Counted from the stretch's first letter, positions 1-11,993 are shown. The stretch: DNA of 64,000 nucleotides from Drosophila pseudoobscura (GCF_009870125.1 NC_046680.1:9424001-9488000); one strand, 5' to 3'. Numbers and translations are program-made. The notes: generated by a model not told the origin, from the letters alone.

Positions 1-1615
1 CCCCATGTTGCGGGTGTGTGGGTTGAGCTGCCGTGTTGAGTGTTTTACGAGTATGTGTGCATAACTCTCTCTATATCTCTCTCTCTCTCGCTCCCTCTGG
101 GGATATCTGTGTGTGCTCGCACTCAGCCCACTTCTGGGGGCAGGAGCACCCAAACAACAGTAGCAGCAGGATGACGACCGACGACCTCGTCACACTCGAC
201 ACGCCAATTCCATATGTTGCACACAGTCCTCGCCACCTCCCCGCCGTACCACGCAGCGCTCCGTCGATCCATCCACACTAACTTCCCCGCTCTGTGAAAG
301 GGGTGCTTGAGAGACAGAGGGCACAGGACGAGGACGAGACCGCATTGCATGAATTTAACTTAACCCCGAACCATTTGGTCTAGGAGGACCATCAGGACCA
401 TGGGGCTGTGCCTCTCTCTCTCTCTCTGTCTCTCTCTTTGTAGCTCTCTATTTCTCTATCTCTTTGGGACCATACTATGATTGCGGCTTCGTCCGCCTTC
501 CATCGGGGTAGAAGCAACAACAAAAACCATTCTGATAATTGAACATGTTTCCGCCGTTCGTGGCGGGGTTCGGCCTCAACCTCGTCCTCGTCCTTGCTGC
601 TGCTGTCGTTGTCGTTGTTGTCCTCGGGCCCTTTTAGCATTTTTCGAAATTGCCTTTTCCGCTTCGTTCCGTTCTTTTCCTCTTTCTCTTCCTTCTGTTG
701 TTTTACCTTTATTTTTGGGATTTTGTGCGCTGCTCTACGAATACGAATGAATGAGTGCCGTGGCGTGCCTTGCCGCACACAGCAGCGATGAGGCCGACAC
801 AGAGGCGAGAGGCAACTCCATTTTGTATGCTCTGGATTAGGGTGACCAGAGTTGCCAAAGAGCTGAGCAACCTTTTTCCATTTGGATTGGTTTTGAAGGG
901 AACTTTGGTCGGGCTTTCGACGGGGGGGTATTTGGAGGGGTTCCAGATTGTTTAATACTTTTTTGAGGTTTTGGCAGGTCCTAATGGAATTTATTCTTCT
1001 TGCCCATCATTACTTCTATACTCCCTGAAGACAGGTCAGAGCTTCCAGCTAAATCTAATTATTCCACACTTTGTACAGATATATCATTACCATATCCAAA
1101 TAATCCTGTACTCTGGTAACACCCACCCCCCATGACACTAGCCCATGACACAATGTCCTGTTGCCGTTATACGGCCACACCAGGGTAGAGCGGTGTTCCT
1201 CCTCCAGGAGGCACGACACACGGAAAGCTCTTGTCTTGTCACGCATTTAATGAAGAAACCTATTTGTGTTCATTCTCACTTATTTATAAAGTTTCCATAA
1301 TAAATTAAGGTTTAGGGCAGGAGAGGAGAGGCCCCGAATGTCCTTGCTTGCCATCCCCGCAGCTAAGCTTTGGGATATCCTGTTCAGTGTCATAAAGCTT
1401 ACATTTTATGTGCGCTTGTCGTTTATCCTTTAATATTTTTAAAGCCCAGAGAAAATTTCTAACCCGCACACAAGCGCAGGCACACACCGAGAGTACGTGG
1501 GAGAGAGGGAGAGGTGGAGCGCAAGAAGGCTTTATAAAAATTAAATATTTGCCCAGGAGAGCAGAGCGGCGGAGGGAAATGGGTGGGAAGGGCAGGGCAG
1601 AAAGGCAGTGACAGA

Positions 1616-1665
1616 AGCAGAGGCAGAGGCGAAGGCAGAGGCGAAGGCAGAGGCGACGGCAGAGG
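1616..1665. repeat. Short minisatellite, about 12-base unit
   Basis: A purine-rich unit close to GGCAGAGGCGAA is repeated about four times with small changes. It creates an artificial Glu/Ala-rich open frame on the plus strand, which I do not regard as coding. Confidence 0.75.
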
Positions 1666-1940
1666 ACAGAAAGTTAGAGCAGCAAAAACTTTTTCTTCTC
1701 TTTGATGGGCTGCTGTCCTCGTTGCTGTCCTTGTTCCTGTTCTTCTTCTTGCTATCCTTTGTGTGTGTATGTGTGCTTGTGTCCATACAACAAAATACAT
1801 ATGTATATGCATATGTGTGTATCTGTGTGCTGTGCTGGTTTTCTGTGTGGTCGTACAGCTTGGGCTTGGGTGCGGAACTTTTCGACGCGTGCTTTACGCT
1901 CGTTTGCTTGCCTCCGCTTCAGGCATTCATTCTCTCTCAT

Positions 1941-2003
1941 CCACACACCCACCCACACACACACACACCACACACAGGCACACACACACTTGCATACACA
2001 CCC
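1941..2003. repeat. CA-rich microsatellite
   Basis: Interrupted (CA)n tract with CCCA interruptions and a longest pure run of about 15 bases. It is typical of Drosophila non-coding DNA. Confidence 0.85.
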
Positions 2004-2558
2004 ATACATGGATAGACTTTGTTTGGTTTTGACTTTTTGTGTTAAGGACATTATTGCACGGTTTGCTGGATGCATTTTGGGGGTGGTTGCCACAGCCTGC
2101 CTTCCACCCTCTTGGCTGGCACTGGCACTGGCTCTAGTGCTTTCCTTGCCTTTCATTTCCATTTTTATATTCGACTTTTGATTATATTACAGAAATACTT
2201 ACCCACTATATTCCCGGATTCTGGCGTGCTAGCCGCCGCCGAGGGGCGATTCCCCTGAGCTACAATTATGCCGGTTAATGATTGCTTTCGAAAATAACGT
2301 TTTCCGGCAGTTGATCAATTTCCAAATGTGTCTCTATATGTGTCTGAAATACTGCTATAACTTTTCCAGTTTCGTATCCACTTATTAGTCTTAGTATGGG
2401 TTACATTTATTGGGAATTTTGGGAGCAATTCGATTGGAATATATCAAATCTATTTTGCTTTGAAACTAAATATTGAGTGCAGAATGGCCTTCACACGAGT
2501 ATATCTCTGAGGAGCATACTATATTCCTCGCGGGGAATAAACCTCGTGCTTTGATCCA

Positions 2559-2581
2559 GAACATTTCACATTGAAATGTTC
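2559..2581. repeat. Perfect short inverted repeat
   Basis: GAACATTTCA and TGAAATGTTC are exact reverse complements separated by three bases (CAT). It could be a small hairpin or a dimer binding site; nothing nearby suggests a role. Confidence 0.6.
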
Positions 2582-5500
2582 ATGATACTAGAAGATATAC
2601 GGAGCTCTTGCACTTCTCTTCATAGGTTAAAAATCTTTCCTATAGATCAAGATAATTTGGCTAGTACTTCTTCTAGCGAAATTGAGGAAAATTGTAGATT
2701 TATCAGTACCTAATTATTGATATTTTATTGATATTAGTTTGATATTTCTAGAAATTCTTAGAGAACTGTCCTTTATCCTGCAATCTGTTCATTGAAGTAC
2801 ATATAAAAACGATTAAAGAACAGTCAGGTCTGCTCTTCAGCTCTTGCCGAAGTAAAACAATGAGAGGAGAGCAACACAATGGTTCTCTCGATCTAAGGAT
2901 CTCCCAACATGGCCCCACTTTCGTCGTCTGCTTTCTCTCTGAGGATTAATCATATCTGTTTTTCTTCGTAAGGAGCCTAAACCTCTATCTACAAATGCTG
3001 GAATTCACAGCTATTAGGATAAAGTCAGCCAGCACTTCACTGTTTCAGAAGGTAACAACCATTTTGAAAGATGATTTTAAAATTAAATATTGTAAGCTAT
3101 TGAGTGAATAGTTTCACTTGGGAGGAGCTTGATTGAACGAAAAATGCTTGACTCGACTGATATGAATTTTCAATTATCTGACTCATTTCAGAGAACATTT
3201 ATGTATGAATAAACTTTTCATACCTTTTATTTATGTAAATTGCGAGGCAAATCCCTTGTGGCACAGTGATTTCAATTAAATATATACAATCCTGATGTGT
3301 CCATGCTTTCGTTGTCAGTTCTGATTAATCAACTGAACTTATGGAGTGGATTGGAGTGGCTCCTTATACTCGACTAGACATCACCAGCCTCGTTTTCATC
3401 TCACCTTCGAGGCAGGCATCGAGTGCCAAACGCGGAGCGGTCCTGCCTCCTCGCATCATACTGTACTTGCAGTTGATTTATTGTCATGTTCTGGACTCCG
3501 GACACCTTCGTATCGTGCGTGTTGCCTGATTTTTCCTGCTTTTCTTCTCTGTTTTTTTTTTGGTTAGTTTTTTGTTGCCTTCGGCGTTTGGTGTTTGGCG
3601 GCAAATCCCGTTTGGCCGTTTGCTTTTCTGGGGAGAGACACTTAACATATTAATCAAAGGCATGAAATCTTTATCAAGTTGTCAGGACGGGGCTTCGACT
3701 CGGGCTCCGGCATCGGAGCTGCAGTCTGGAGTCTGGCATTCGTTTGGAACTCGTTTGATCCTTAACACGCACCAGCCGTGCCAATTCCTCTGCACCGAAA
3801 AAAAACCTCAAAATCATATTGGATATTGATCAAATCTATCAAAGAGTCGATAAAACTGGAATAATGATATGTATAGACAGCTTGAAATTATTTCTTACGA
3901 TATCTTCGATCTTTCAAATCAGAGATTCGAATAATAATCTGATAATCATCAATCTGATTGATGTCTGATGATCTGCTTGACCTGCAATACTAAGAACAGG
4001 TCTAGGGGTCTAGATGATGATCAACAAACATTATCATTTTTCTTCCAGTGTTCCCATTTCTCATTTGGTGTTCTCATTTGCAATTTGCAATTTGCACAAA
4101 CGAAAAGTCTGGAACTGCGCGCACGAAAAGGAGAAGCGGAATAAGAACCGGCAGAGTCTACAAATTTTGTCACCAGAACTGGGTTCGTTCTGCGATCGGT
4201 TGCGATCCGTTGCGATTCCCCGGATTCGGAGTCCGAAGCCAGCCACAGCATTAATATTCACATGTCGTCTGTCGGTTTTGGGCATTCGGCATTCGAGCGA
4301 CCGTCCGACCAGGTTAGGCCTCCGAAGCGGGGTGGAAGGGGGGGAGGAACTCTGGCTTCGGGTCCGACTCTGGGTCTGAGTCTGTCGCCGCAGACTCTGT
4401 CGGAGAGGAGAGTCGGCCTCTGGTTCGAGTTGGATGTCTAAACAGAGGCCGCCGTCTGTCTGTCTCTGTCTCCGCCCCCCTGAGCCCCTGCCCGCCTCTG
4501 GCAGCGGCCGCATAAATTTACTCAAAGCTGACGCTAACTAAAGTCTCCGACTTTTGCTTGGTTCCTCGGCCACAAAACTGGTTCCATTTATGCAAGCTAT
4601 TATTATTGTTGCTGTTGTTGTTGCTTTTGTTGTATCTGTAGTTGTTGCTTATGTTGTTGTTGTTGTTGTCTGGCAACGCTTTTGGTATTGTGCTAGTTGT
4701 TGTTTTGTTGCTTTCGCATTGAATTTTGCGCCTCGAATTTTAGCTTTGGCCGCAGATACATTTTACTTATCGGCATCTAAATTCACAACCGCTGTCAGTC
4801 GCCAGTCGCCAGTCCCGTCCCCAGACCCTGGGCCATGGATCCGATCCAGCCGTGTCTTGTGAAGTATCTGAAACACTTATGCATGTACATATGTATCTCT
4901 GTGTGCGTGTGTTTGTCGCCTCTCCTCTCCTTGGAGAGAAGTATCAAATTTCTATTGACTGGCTTCTGCAGTGGGTTAGAGACCCAAAGCGAGTGGGTTG
5001 CAGGGGACACAACCCTGGGAGTGGAGACGGCGGTAATGGGCAGAAAAAGCGACAAATCAAACAGAATGAGCAAAAGCCAAAGCAACAACAAAATGGTTGA
5101 GAGAAGGGCAAAGAGTAAACTGCAACAACTAATCGTTTTGACAGAGATTCAAATTCCAACAAAATGAGAGAAGAGAGAAGAAATAGGCAGCACCAGAGGC
5201 GGAGGAGAGCTGCGGGCAGGAAAGAGAAGAGTGCCATGGCAGAGCAGAGCAGAGCAGATTATCGTCGGAGCAGAGAAAAGAGCAACGTAACGACAGAATT
5301 TTCAATTTGTTTATTTCATTATTTTCATTTTCGTTGAACTTAATGAATTCCACTGATTAAAAGCTTCCCCTCTCACACTCTCTATCCCCCTCTCTCTCAC
5401 ACACACACGCTCTCTGTGTGTCCGTCTCTCTGTAAACATTCAATGTGCTCGCCTTGAAAAAAGGCGATTGAAATGATTTCTTTGTTTATCATTACATATA

Positions 5501-6714
5501 CATATCAAACCATCCAACCGTACGTACATCCATATATACATAGATATATGAATCTATATACTCGTAGATCTGTATATAATGTGTGTCTATATGGCTGAAC
5601 AACTTGTTTGTTTGTAAATAGCGTCTATGAAGGCCTTTGAAGATACATTCATGTGTTTACATATCGCTGTCTATCGCAACAGATCAACTTTCTATCCATG
5701 AACACGGCCCCACTTAATGAACTTTCGTTTCGCTTGGATCCGTTTGCTGGCAAAGGAAAGTTGGCACGAGTCGGGGCCGCGATTTGATGGATATATCTAA
5801 TGAAGTGTCAAATGTGCGGAGCGAGATTATAAACTTAATCTGATAATTTCCACATCTAAAGCTGACATCATAATTCGATAGACATATTTTGTATCCCACT
5901 ATTTTCGGCACACTCCTAAGTATTTTGTCTATATCTATATAAAATGATTGTGGCACGATGGAATATTCAGGAAAATCCAAAAACATTACTCCTTAGAATT
6001 ATAGTGGGAACTTCGCCTTTGAAAACATAAACGATTATTGTATTTCCCACGCAGATAAAGTTTTTCAGCGCCATTCGACAGAAGGGATCCAATCATTTGT
6101 GAACGCAGAGTAACGATTATGTACAAAATATGTTTTAATATGTAGTTTTTTACAATCTTTTATTCTGCATTTCTGGAACCATCAGCAATGCACATAAAAT
6201 TTCTGCAATTCCTTTAACTAAAGCTATTTGTGGTACTCAATGAATTAACTCTACAAAAATGTAGTATAATCAAAGTTAAATTTCCATTAAATGCTATTTT
6301 TGAAGCACCTAAAACCAACCCATTGTTCCTACAACAAAATGGAGTACGGCAACCCCATCCGCTGTGCCGCAACTAACACATCATTCCGCATAGCGCACAA
6401 ATGACCTGCTCGCGGCACATAAATAACCCTGCAACACCATGGCACCGCCCGACAACCCCCCTGGCTATGCAACACGATGTGGCAGCGATAAATTTGCTTT
6501 GAAAGTTTTAGCCCAAAGTTTTCCCAGAAAGTTAATTGATTTATATTTTGACATTTTCCGCAAAAGCAACAGAGGAAAACTGAAAAATGAGAAGGTGCAG
6601 CCCCCAGCAGCGGGAGCGGTAGTGGCAGCAGCAACATGGAAAGGTTGCAACTCCAGAGACCTTTTCGTGACAAATGTCGGAGAGTAGCCGCCTGAGTGGG
6701 TGGGATGGTTTATG

Positions 6715-6739
6715 GTGTGTGTGTGTGTGTGTGTGTGTG
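6715..6739. repeat. (GT)n microsatellite
   Basis: Uninterrupted run of about twelve GT units in otherwise non-coding sequence. Confidence 0.9.
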
Positions 6740-7788
6740 CGCTGGTGAGTGCTTCGCCAGGTTCCCTCTCTGGTGGGGAGCCATGGCTTTGTTTTCCAAA
6801 AAGTTACTTTATCATGTGCTCCAATTAGTGCAGCGACCAGCAGGGGAGCGAGGGAGGGAGTTGGAGCTGCAGAAATTGCTTTCATGCGGCGGAAAATAAA
6901 AAATGGAGTGTCATGCCAGTCGCCAGACGGACGGAACGGTGAACGGAGGGAATCGGAGTGGATATTCCATTCAGTGGGCGGGTAGGGATGGTGAGGGGCA
7001 CGGGCCCTCAAGGGTCCGCATATTGCTTTTGCGAGTGCGACACGATGGGTTGCTTCCGCTGCATTGTGTGTGCCATCCCATTCCACCCACAAACGTGACA
7101 CCGCGGGCCTCAGTTGCCCTCTCACACTCCCCTCTCTTTCATACATTGTTCTTGGCTGTTGATCTCCCACTCTCTTGTTTTTGCCTTCGTGTGCTCTGTT
7201 CGGCTTTTGCAGCGTTCGGCTCCAATCTCTGTTCGGCGTCTTTCATCAGCATACATACACACATAAATGCGTACATATGTACACACAAATGTACAATTTC
7301 AGACTGATGAAAACTATGCTGATGACGTTTGCAGAGCGGCAACGCTGAAGCTGACGTTATCTCTGTGCGCTTTGCACGTCGCCACCTCCATGTCCAGTGC
7401 TCCCCGCCCTCCCCTCTGTAGGCACCCATCGGGCGGCGACAAGTAGCGAAAGTTGCGCTAAATTGGAACGTCAGCGCTTTGCCTTTGCTTCTGTTTACGA
7501 GTATTTCTTTGTGCTTTTTCGCTTCAGCTCTTTTGCTTCTCTCTCCCTCTGCTGGCGACTTTGCTTCTCAGCAGCAAAGCGGAATCCGAAAATTCATTTA
7601 CATGTAGCCGAAGCGAACGCAGAATTTATTGCGTATTATTTCGCTTTGATTTATTTTATTTCCCTGGCATTTATTTTATGTTATGTGCATATTTTATTTC
7701 TGTTCCGTCCCTAGTCGTCACCTCGTCGGGTGTCTGTCGTCGCCGCCCCTCGACGTTATCAGGCTGCTTTGTCCCCTCCCGCTCGTAG

Positions 7789-7883
7789 CCTTCGATAGCT
7801 CAGTTGGTAGAGCGGTGGACTGTAGAGCGATTGACAGAAAAGTAGACATCCATAGGTCGCTGGTTCAAATCCGGCTCGAAGGA
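7789..7883 (+). tRNA. tRNA-Tyr (GTA) with intron
   Basis: The cloverleaf folds completely. The acceptor stem CCTTCGA (7789-7795) pairs perfectly with TCGAAGG (7876-7882), with discriminator A at 7883. The D stem GCTC (7798-7801) pairs with GAGC (7810-7813). The anticodon stem 7815-7819 pairs with 7849-7853, and the anticodon GTA is at 7822-7824. The T stem 7859-7863 pairs with 7871-7875 around the loop TTCAAAT. An insertion of about 22 bases (7826-7847) lies one base 3' of the anticodon, the canonical place for tRNA introns; eukaryotic nuclear tRNA-Tyr genes usually carry one. The B box GGTTCAAATCC (7862-7872) is intact. The product delivers tyrosine at UAU/UAC codons after intron removal by the tRNA splicing endonuclease. 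It lies 216 bases upstream of the rolling-stone-like start codon on the same strand. Confidence 0.97.
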
Positions 7884-7890
7884 TCATAAC

Positions 7891-7895
7891 TTTTT
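7891..7895 (+). terminator. RNA polymerase III terminator of tRNA-Tyr
   Basis: A run of five T residues begins seven bases after the tRNA end, followed by further T-rich sequence. This is the standard Pol III stop signal. Confidence 0.85.
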
Positions 7896-8099
7896 CTTTC
7901 TATTTTTTCCGATTGACTGTGCTAAAAAAACATCTAAAAATATATAGTCAATATAACAGGGTCCGTTTTCTTAACTTTTTCATGAATACTTTGACAGGTG
8001 AATACTAAAAAAAAGCATAGAATTGCCGGCTATACGCGACTCATGTCGGAGGTCTCTTCCCCGAAATTCTGTCCCGCGATACAATAAAAACCTAAGAAT

Positions 8100-8900
8100 A
8101 TGACACTTTTCGATGACTTTTGCAAGAGCCTCAACGAGGAACTGCAGCGGGAGAATTTCGGCTTCGCATACAAAGGCGTAGATTTGTTCTACCGATCGCA
8201 GTGGCAAAAGGGTGTCACCAACGCACTCTACCTGCTGTATCGATGGATATGGGCCCTGTTCTTCCTGGGCGTCCATATCATGTGCATTATTATGCAGTTC
8301 TGCGGTGGGAAGTTCTTCATTTACATGACCAACTGGGGATATGGTCTGTGCACCATCACCATGCTCCTTGCCGCAGTGCAGGTCACCTGTTGGCACTACG
8401 ATCTGAGGAATACCCGGAGTGTAGTGCAGGAGTCAGGCAACAAAACGGAGACCACGAGGGGACTGAAAGTCTACTGGTGGCTGTACAATATGACCATAAC
8501 GATGGCATTGAGCATCTCCACAGTGTACTGGGTCTTCCTGCATGGCAAGATGAATAAACCCATGCGTTTTCCGGTTACTAACGTTATTACCCATGGACTG
8601 AACATGGTGATGATGCTGATCGACTTCCTGGTCGTGGCATTTCCACTGAGGCTCCTTCATGTGGTCTACAGCATAGCTTTGGCAATTCTGTTCTTTGTCT
8701 TCACCCTCATCTATCATTTCTGTGGGGGCACAGATGAACATGGCAATCCCTATGTGTATCCCATATTGGATTGGAACAATCCCACTAGCTGTCTGGTCAC
8801 ATTTGCGGGCATCTTTGTGCTTATCGTATGCTACTGGTTCCTGCTCTTCGGCCTCTATAAGCTGAAGAGAATGTTCAATAAAGCCTCCAGTTCGGTGTAG
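8100..8900 (+). CDS. Rolling-stone-family multi-pass membrane protein
   Basis: A single-exon gene of 266 codons starting at ATG 8100 and ending with TAG at 8898-8900. The protein resembles Drosophila Rolling stone (Rost) and its paralogs, a family of about 270 residues with six hydrophobic helices. Membrane segments are near residues 42-66, 74-98, 125-147, 161-183, 184-207 and 230-253. Family-like features include a Trp-rich stretch before helix 3 (KVYWWLYN, 123-130), the HGLN motif at 165-168, an aromatic YHFCGGT segment (205-211) and a basic C-terminal tail. Rost itself is needed for myoblast fusion, but the family has several paralogs with little known function, so I infer only a membrane protein. 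The ATG is the first in frame and is preceded by an A-rich leader. A possible AATAAA signal lies at 9178-9183. The frame is intact, so the gene is probably functional. Confidence 0.93.
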   Translation: MTLFDDFCKSLNEELQRENFGFAYKGVDLFYRSQWQKGVTNALYLLYRWIWALFFLGVHIMCIIMQFCGGKFFIYMTNWGYGLCTITMLLAAVQVTCWHYDLRNTRSVVQESGNKTETTRGLKVYWWLYNMTITMALSISTVYWVFLHGKMNKPMRFPVTNVITHGLNMVMMLIDFLVVAFPLRLLHVVYSIALAILFFVFTLIYHFCGGTDEHGNPYVYPILDWNNPTSCLVTFAGIFVLIVCYWFLLFGLYKLKRMFNKASSSV

Positions 8901-8949
8901 AAACCGCAACCGCACCCATATGAAGACCGTCAATATATCTAGTATATTA

Positions 8950-10540
8950 ACAATATGAAACAATAAGTTTAATTATCTGTTTCCTTAATGTCAAATCTAC
9001 ATTTATCAATTGGCTTAGTTAGGCTGGTAAATAAGCAAAGATCTTGTCACTATAAGAATGGTATAAATCTATATGTAGATATGAAATTTGTTGAAAATAC
9101 TCTCTGCAATTGATATGACCCAAGCAAAATTTCACAGCTGACAAGATTTTAGTAAAGATTATATAAAAATTATCGAAAATAAAAAGTCATTTAAAGAATT
9201 ATAAGCTTTGAATGAAACTTTTAAATGAAAGACTGCCTGATCTGAGTAATTGTCTGATTATCAAAATATATAACAATGGAACTAAACGAAATAATTAAAT
9301 AATCATTTAGTTTTTTGATGATGAAATTAAATCATTAACTCTCCACCAATACAGACTAGTGAATAACTGTACTAGCGTTTGATGTCTATAAAAGAAAACA
9401 GCCAAATAATTTGTCAAAAGCAGACATATTTTGATATTATGTTTTATCTAATCTTTCGATTACATAATGATCAGATGATCCTCGAACAGAGCTCGATCAG
9501 AAGTAGTCTGTCTTATCAGAGGAGTCTAGATACAAAATTTGGTTCCTCTAACCCTTATAATGTCTGAGAACTAGGCGTCGAACAAGAGAGACAGACAGAC
9601 ATGACTATATCGACTCGGTTCTTAATGCCGATCAAAAATAAGTATGTATACTTTATGGAGTCGAATGCGCGATCTTCTGGGTGTTACACACATCCAATTT
9701 TACAAAAAATCAATACTCTTTGACTATCGGTTATACAAATGTCCTAGAAACCATCTACGAGTCTTTCAAATACGTTTACTGTCTAAAAATCAATACTTTA
9801 CAGGGTCGGTTTAGATTCTGTGCATGTATAATATGTACATATATATATGTATATGTATACTCCCATTACAATATGATTCGTACACTTGCTTAACCCAGAG
9901 TATCTTTGTTAGCGCTAAATTTGTATAATAAATAATGTACCCTGGAAGGTCCCACTTGTCCCGAGATTTGCATTCCTGCCGTGACTCCGTAAATATGAAA
10001 TATAAATATGCTTCGGTATAACTTTTGATGTACAATACCTGATATCATATCATCGTCATGTAGCCATTAGCCATTTTATCGTTCGTGATTTAAAAATATA
10101 AACAGCTACATAGATTGTATAGACTGTACTCCTTGAAACCCTTTAGGACTGTTCTCATCATTATCTGTACCCGTATGATTATTTATATTTCTTAGAAGAA
10201 ACACAATGCTGTTACTTTTAGTATTTTTGACTTCTAAAAACTCGTAACTGGTGATGTTTGTTGAAACGGGTGCTCGCTCAACCTCACAAAATATATCCCA
10301 AATCAAGGCTTCCCAAAAGTGGCAACTAATGTTAATTCGTCATCTTTCTGTTTTATTGAAAAGGAGTATTGAGGATTCCAAAGCGGAATTTACCTTCTAA
10401 TGTTTTCTTATATTAGTTAGAATTCTCTAAAGAAGTGAAAAAATGAACTTTGGGGTCTCATTACTTTCTTAATGTCTGGAGAGATTAAATCTGTCTCGGA
10501 TTTGTCTTTTATCTGTCATGGAATTGCAGTTGTCATGACA
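8950..10540. other. AT-rich spacer with decayed repeats
   Basis: Downstream of the rolling-stone-like gene I see no coding exon. The sequence is AT-rich with short ATG-less or broken frames and contains at least one dispersed-repeat remnant, listed separately. Confidence 0.55.
9570..9720. repeat. Dispersed repeat remnant (family unsure)
   Basis: The stretch contains a run of GACA units followed by TATATCGACTCGG, then ACTTTATGGAGTCG and CTGGGTGTTACA, in that order. From memory this order of words is typical of a repeat scattered through many Drosophila genomes (a retrotransposon or Helitron tail). I cannot name the family with certainty, and both ends are vague. Confidence 0.4.
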
Positions 10541-10751
10541 TTAGGATCGCATGAATCCGAAGAATCCGAGTCGGGCGAGAGCGAGGCGGAGACGGCCAGC
10601 GAGTCCGATCCTCAGAAGAAGGAGAATCAATGATGATCCTCAAGGATGCCTACTTGGCAGCTCCGCCGGCTGCTCCATTGTTGTTCGCATTCGATCGACA
10701 AGGCTCAGGAAACCTATAAATAGAGATTTTAATGAAAGTCACCGCATAGAT

Positions 10752-11993
10752 CTAATCGGTTAAGAGTTGTTCGAGTGTGTGTTGGACACTTGTCGCCTCC
10801 TCCTCTAGGTTCCTCTTGGCAGCTTTCCTCTCTTTCTGTTTTGTTCTTCTCTGATTGGTGAAAAGTGTCTTTATTGAAACTATTCGGATTAGGATTACTA
10901 TGCAGCTTACCAGTATTTTTTCGTCCTCGGACCTATTGCGCATAGGTCCCTCGGCATTCTTTGGGCACCAGTACTCCAGATTCTCCTGCGGACAGAGCTC
11001 AACTAACTCCGTGCTTAGTTTTCGGCAGTTTCCTTTCGGAACATTCAGTCCGTATTAATAAGGTTCTCCGCTTCTGCATTTTTTCGAATAATTTGCTTAT
11101 TTCGGGGCCAAACAGGAGGACCTCCAGCCTCTTCGGTTTGGTAAGTTGTGTCCAAGCAGGCTGATAACTGCTTCCGCCATACTGGCATCACCCAATATAT
11201 TGGCAAACGGATCAAATTGTTGCTGCTGTTGCGCCGCCATATGCTGGGGGCCACCACATTGTTGGTGATGCTGTTGTTGCTGTGGTGACGGCGAGGCTGG
11301 CATTCTGTATGCCGAAGGATAGTAGTTCTTCGGTGGCAGGCCATGCGCCTGGGTGGGCAGGCAATGGAGAATGCTCCTCGAATTCCATGTCTGATGACGA
11401 CATTGACCCGATCTGGGCCACGGTGCTAGACAGTGCGTGAACAATGTCCGGCAAACTCTGGACGGGCGTCATCAGCAACACACTGACGCTAGATTGGCCA
11501 GGGTTGGCTGCGGCCGACTGTTGGGCTAGCTGGAGCAACTGTCCTGCCGTCAGATTGGAACAGAAAATGGGCTTCACCCGCTTGGGGGCGCGCACGATGG
11601 CTGCTCCCTCCGCAGGGCTGATGTTCTTGTTGTTGCTGCTGCTCAGCCTGCAGAACGGAATTTGGGTACTCCACTGGTGCACTCGGCTGATGTTGCATCT
11701 GACTTCCGTACGGTTGTCCCGCTTGACGTGCACTTGTCGGTGCCCCACTGACGCCCACTCCCACGCCGGGATACAGGGGATGCTGGCCAGGGGGCTGCTG
11801 TTGTTGTTGTTGCTGGAGTTGCCATTGAGTTGTCTGCGGATCTGCGTACGGTTGAGATGCCTGATGGTATATTGGCCGGTAAAATGGATTTTGTGGCTGA
11901 AATGGCTGGTACGTCTGATGCTCTGGCTACAGCGGAGCCAGATAAAAAACCAGAAAAGATGACTAGCAACAAAAAATTCACGGAAAATGGCAA
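10752..11993 (-). pseudogene. Gln/Pro-rich secreted-protein pseudogene, frameshifted
   Basis: Read on the minus strand, good protein-like sequence continues through the segment but jumps between all three frames. It begins with a convincing signal peptide (MPFSVNFLLLVIFSGFLSG, ATG at 11993). It moves near 11930 to a Gln/Pro/Tyr-rich frame (PEHQTYQPF, PQTTQWQLQQQQQ), and near 11610 to a frame with KRVKPIFCSNLTAGQLLQLA and VLLMTPVQSLPDIVHAL. Near 11340 it moves to a second Gln-rich block (AAQQQQQFDPFANILGDA), then to KRLEVLLFGPEISKLFEKM near 11130, and ends near LEQLLTD with TAG at 10754-10752. A clean intron appears to be retained at about 10857-10914 (donor GTAAGC, acceptor ACCAATCAG), which argues for a DNA-level copy, not a retrocopy. 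I do not recognise the parent gene. At least four frame changes in 1.2 kb indicate decay; assembly error is less likely because other genes in the window are intact. Confidence 0.6.

Larger units (their letters stand above)
1..7788. other. Gene-free spacer rich in simple repeats
   Basis: I find no credible gene here. The open frames are short, do not connect through splice sites, and mostly arise from biased sequence such as pyrimidine runs (68-92, 411-447), a GTT-rich tract around 4600-4675 and CA/GT tracts. The stretch 2260-3330 is AT-rich and plain. It could be intergenic, or intron of a gene starting outside the window; the sequence does not decide. Confidence 0.6.

Noticed and set aside
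392..778. 128-codon Lys/Glu-rich frame on the minus strand
   Set aside because: Its composition follows from pyrimidine-rich DNA on the plus strand; there is no supported start, no splice sites and no family motif.
1702..2181. Cys/His/Thr-rich frames over the CA microsatellite
   Set aside because: Dinucleotide repeats open long frames in several phases at once; overlapping frames on both strands show that this is an artefact.
7303..7355. TGATGA and CTGA boxes suggesting a C/D snoRNA
   Set aside because: The boxes are too close together and I see no terminal stem.
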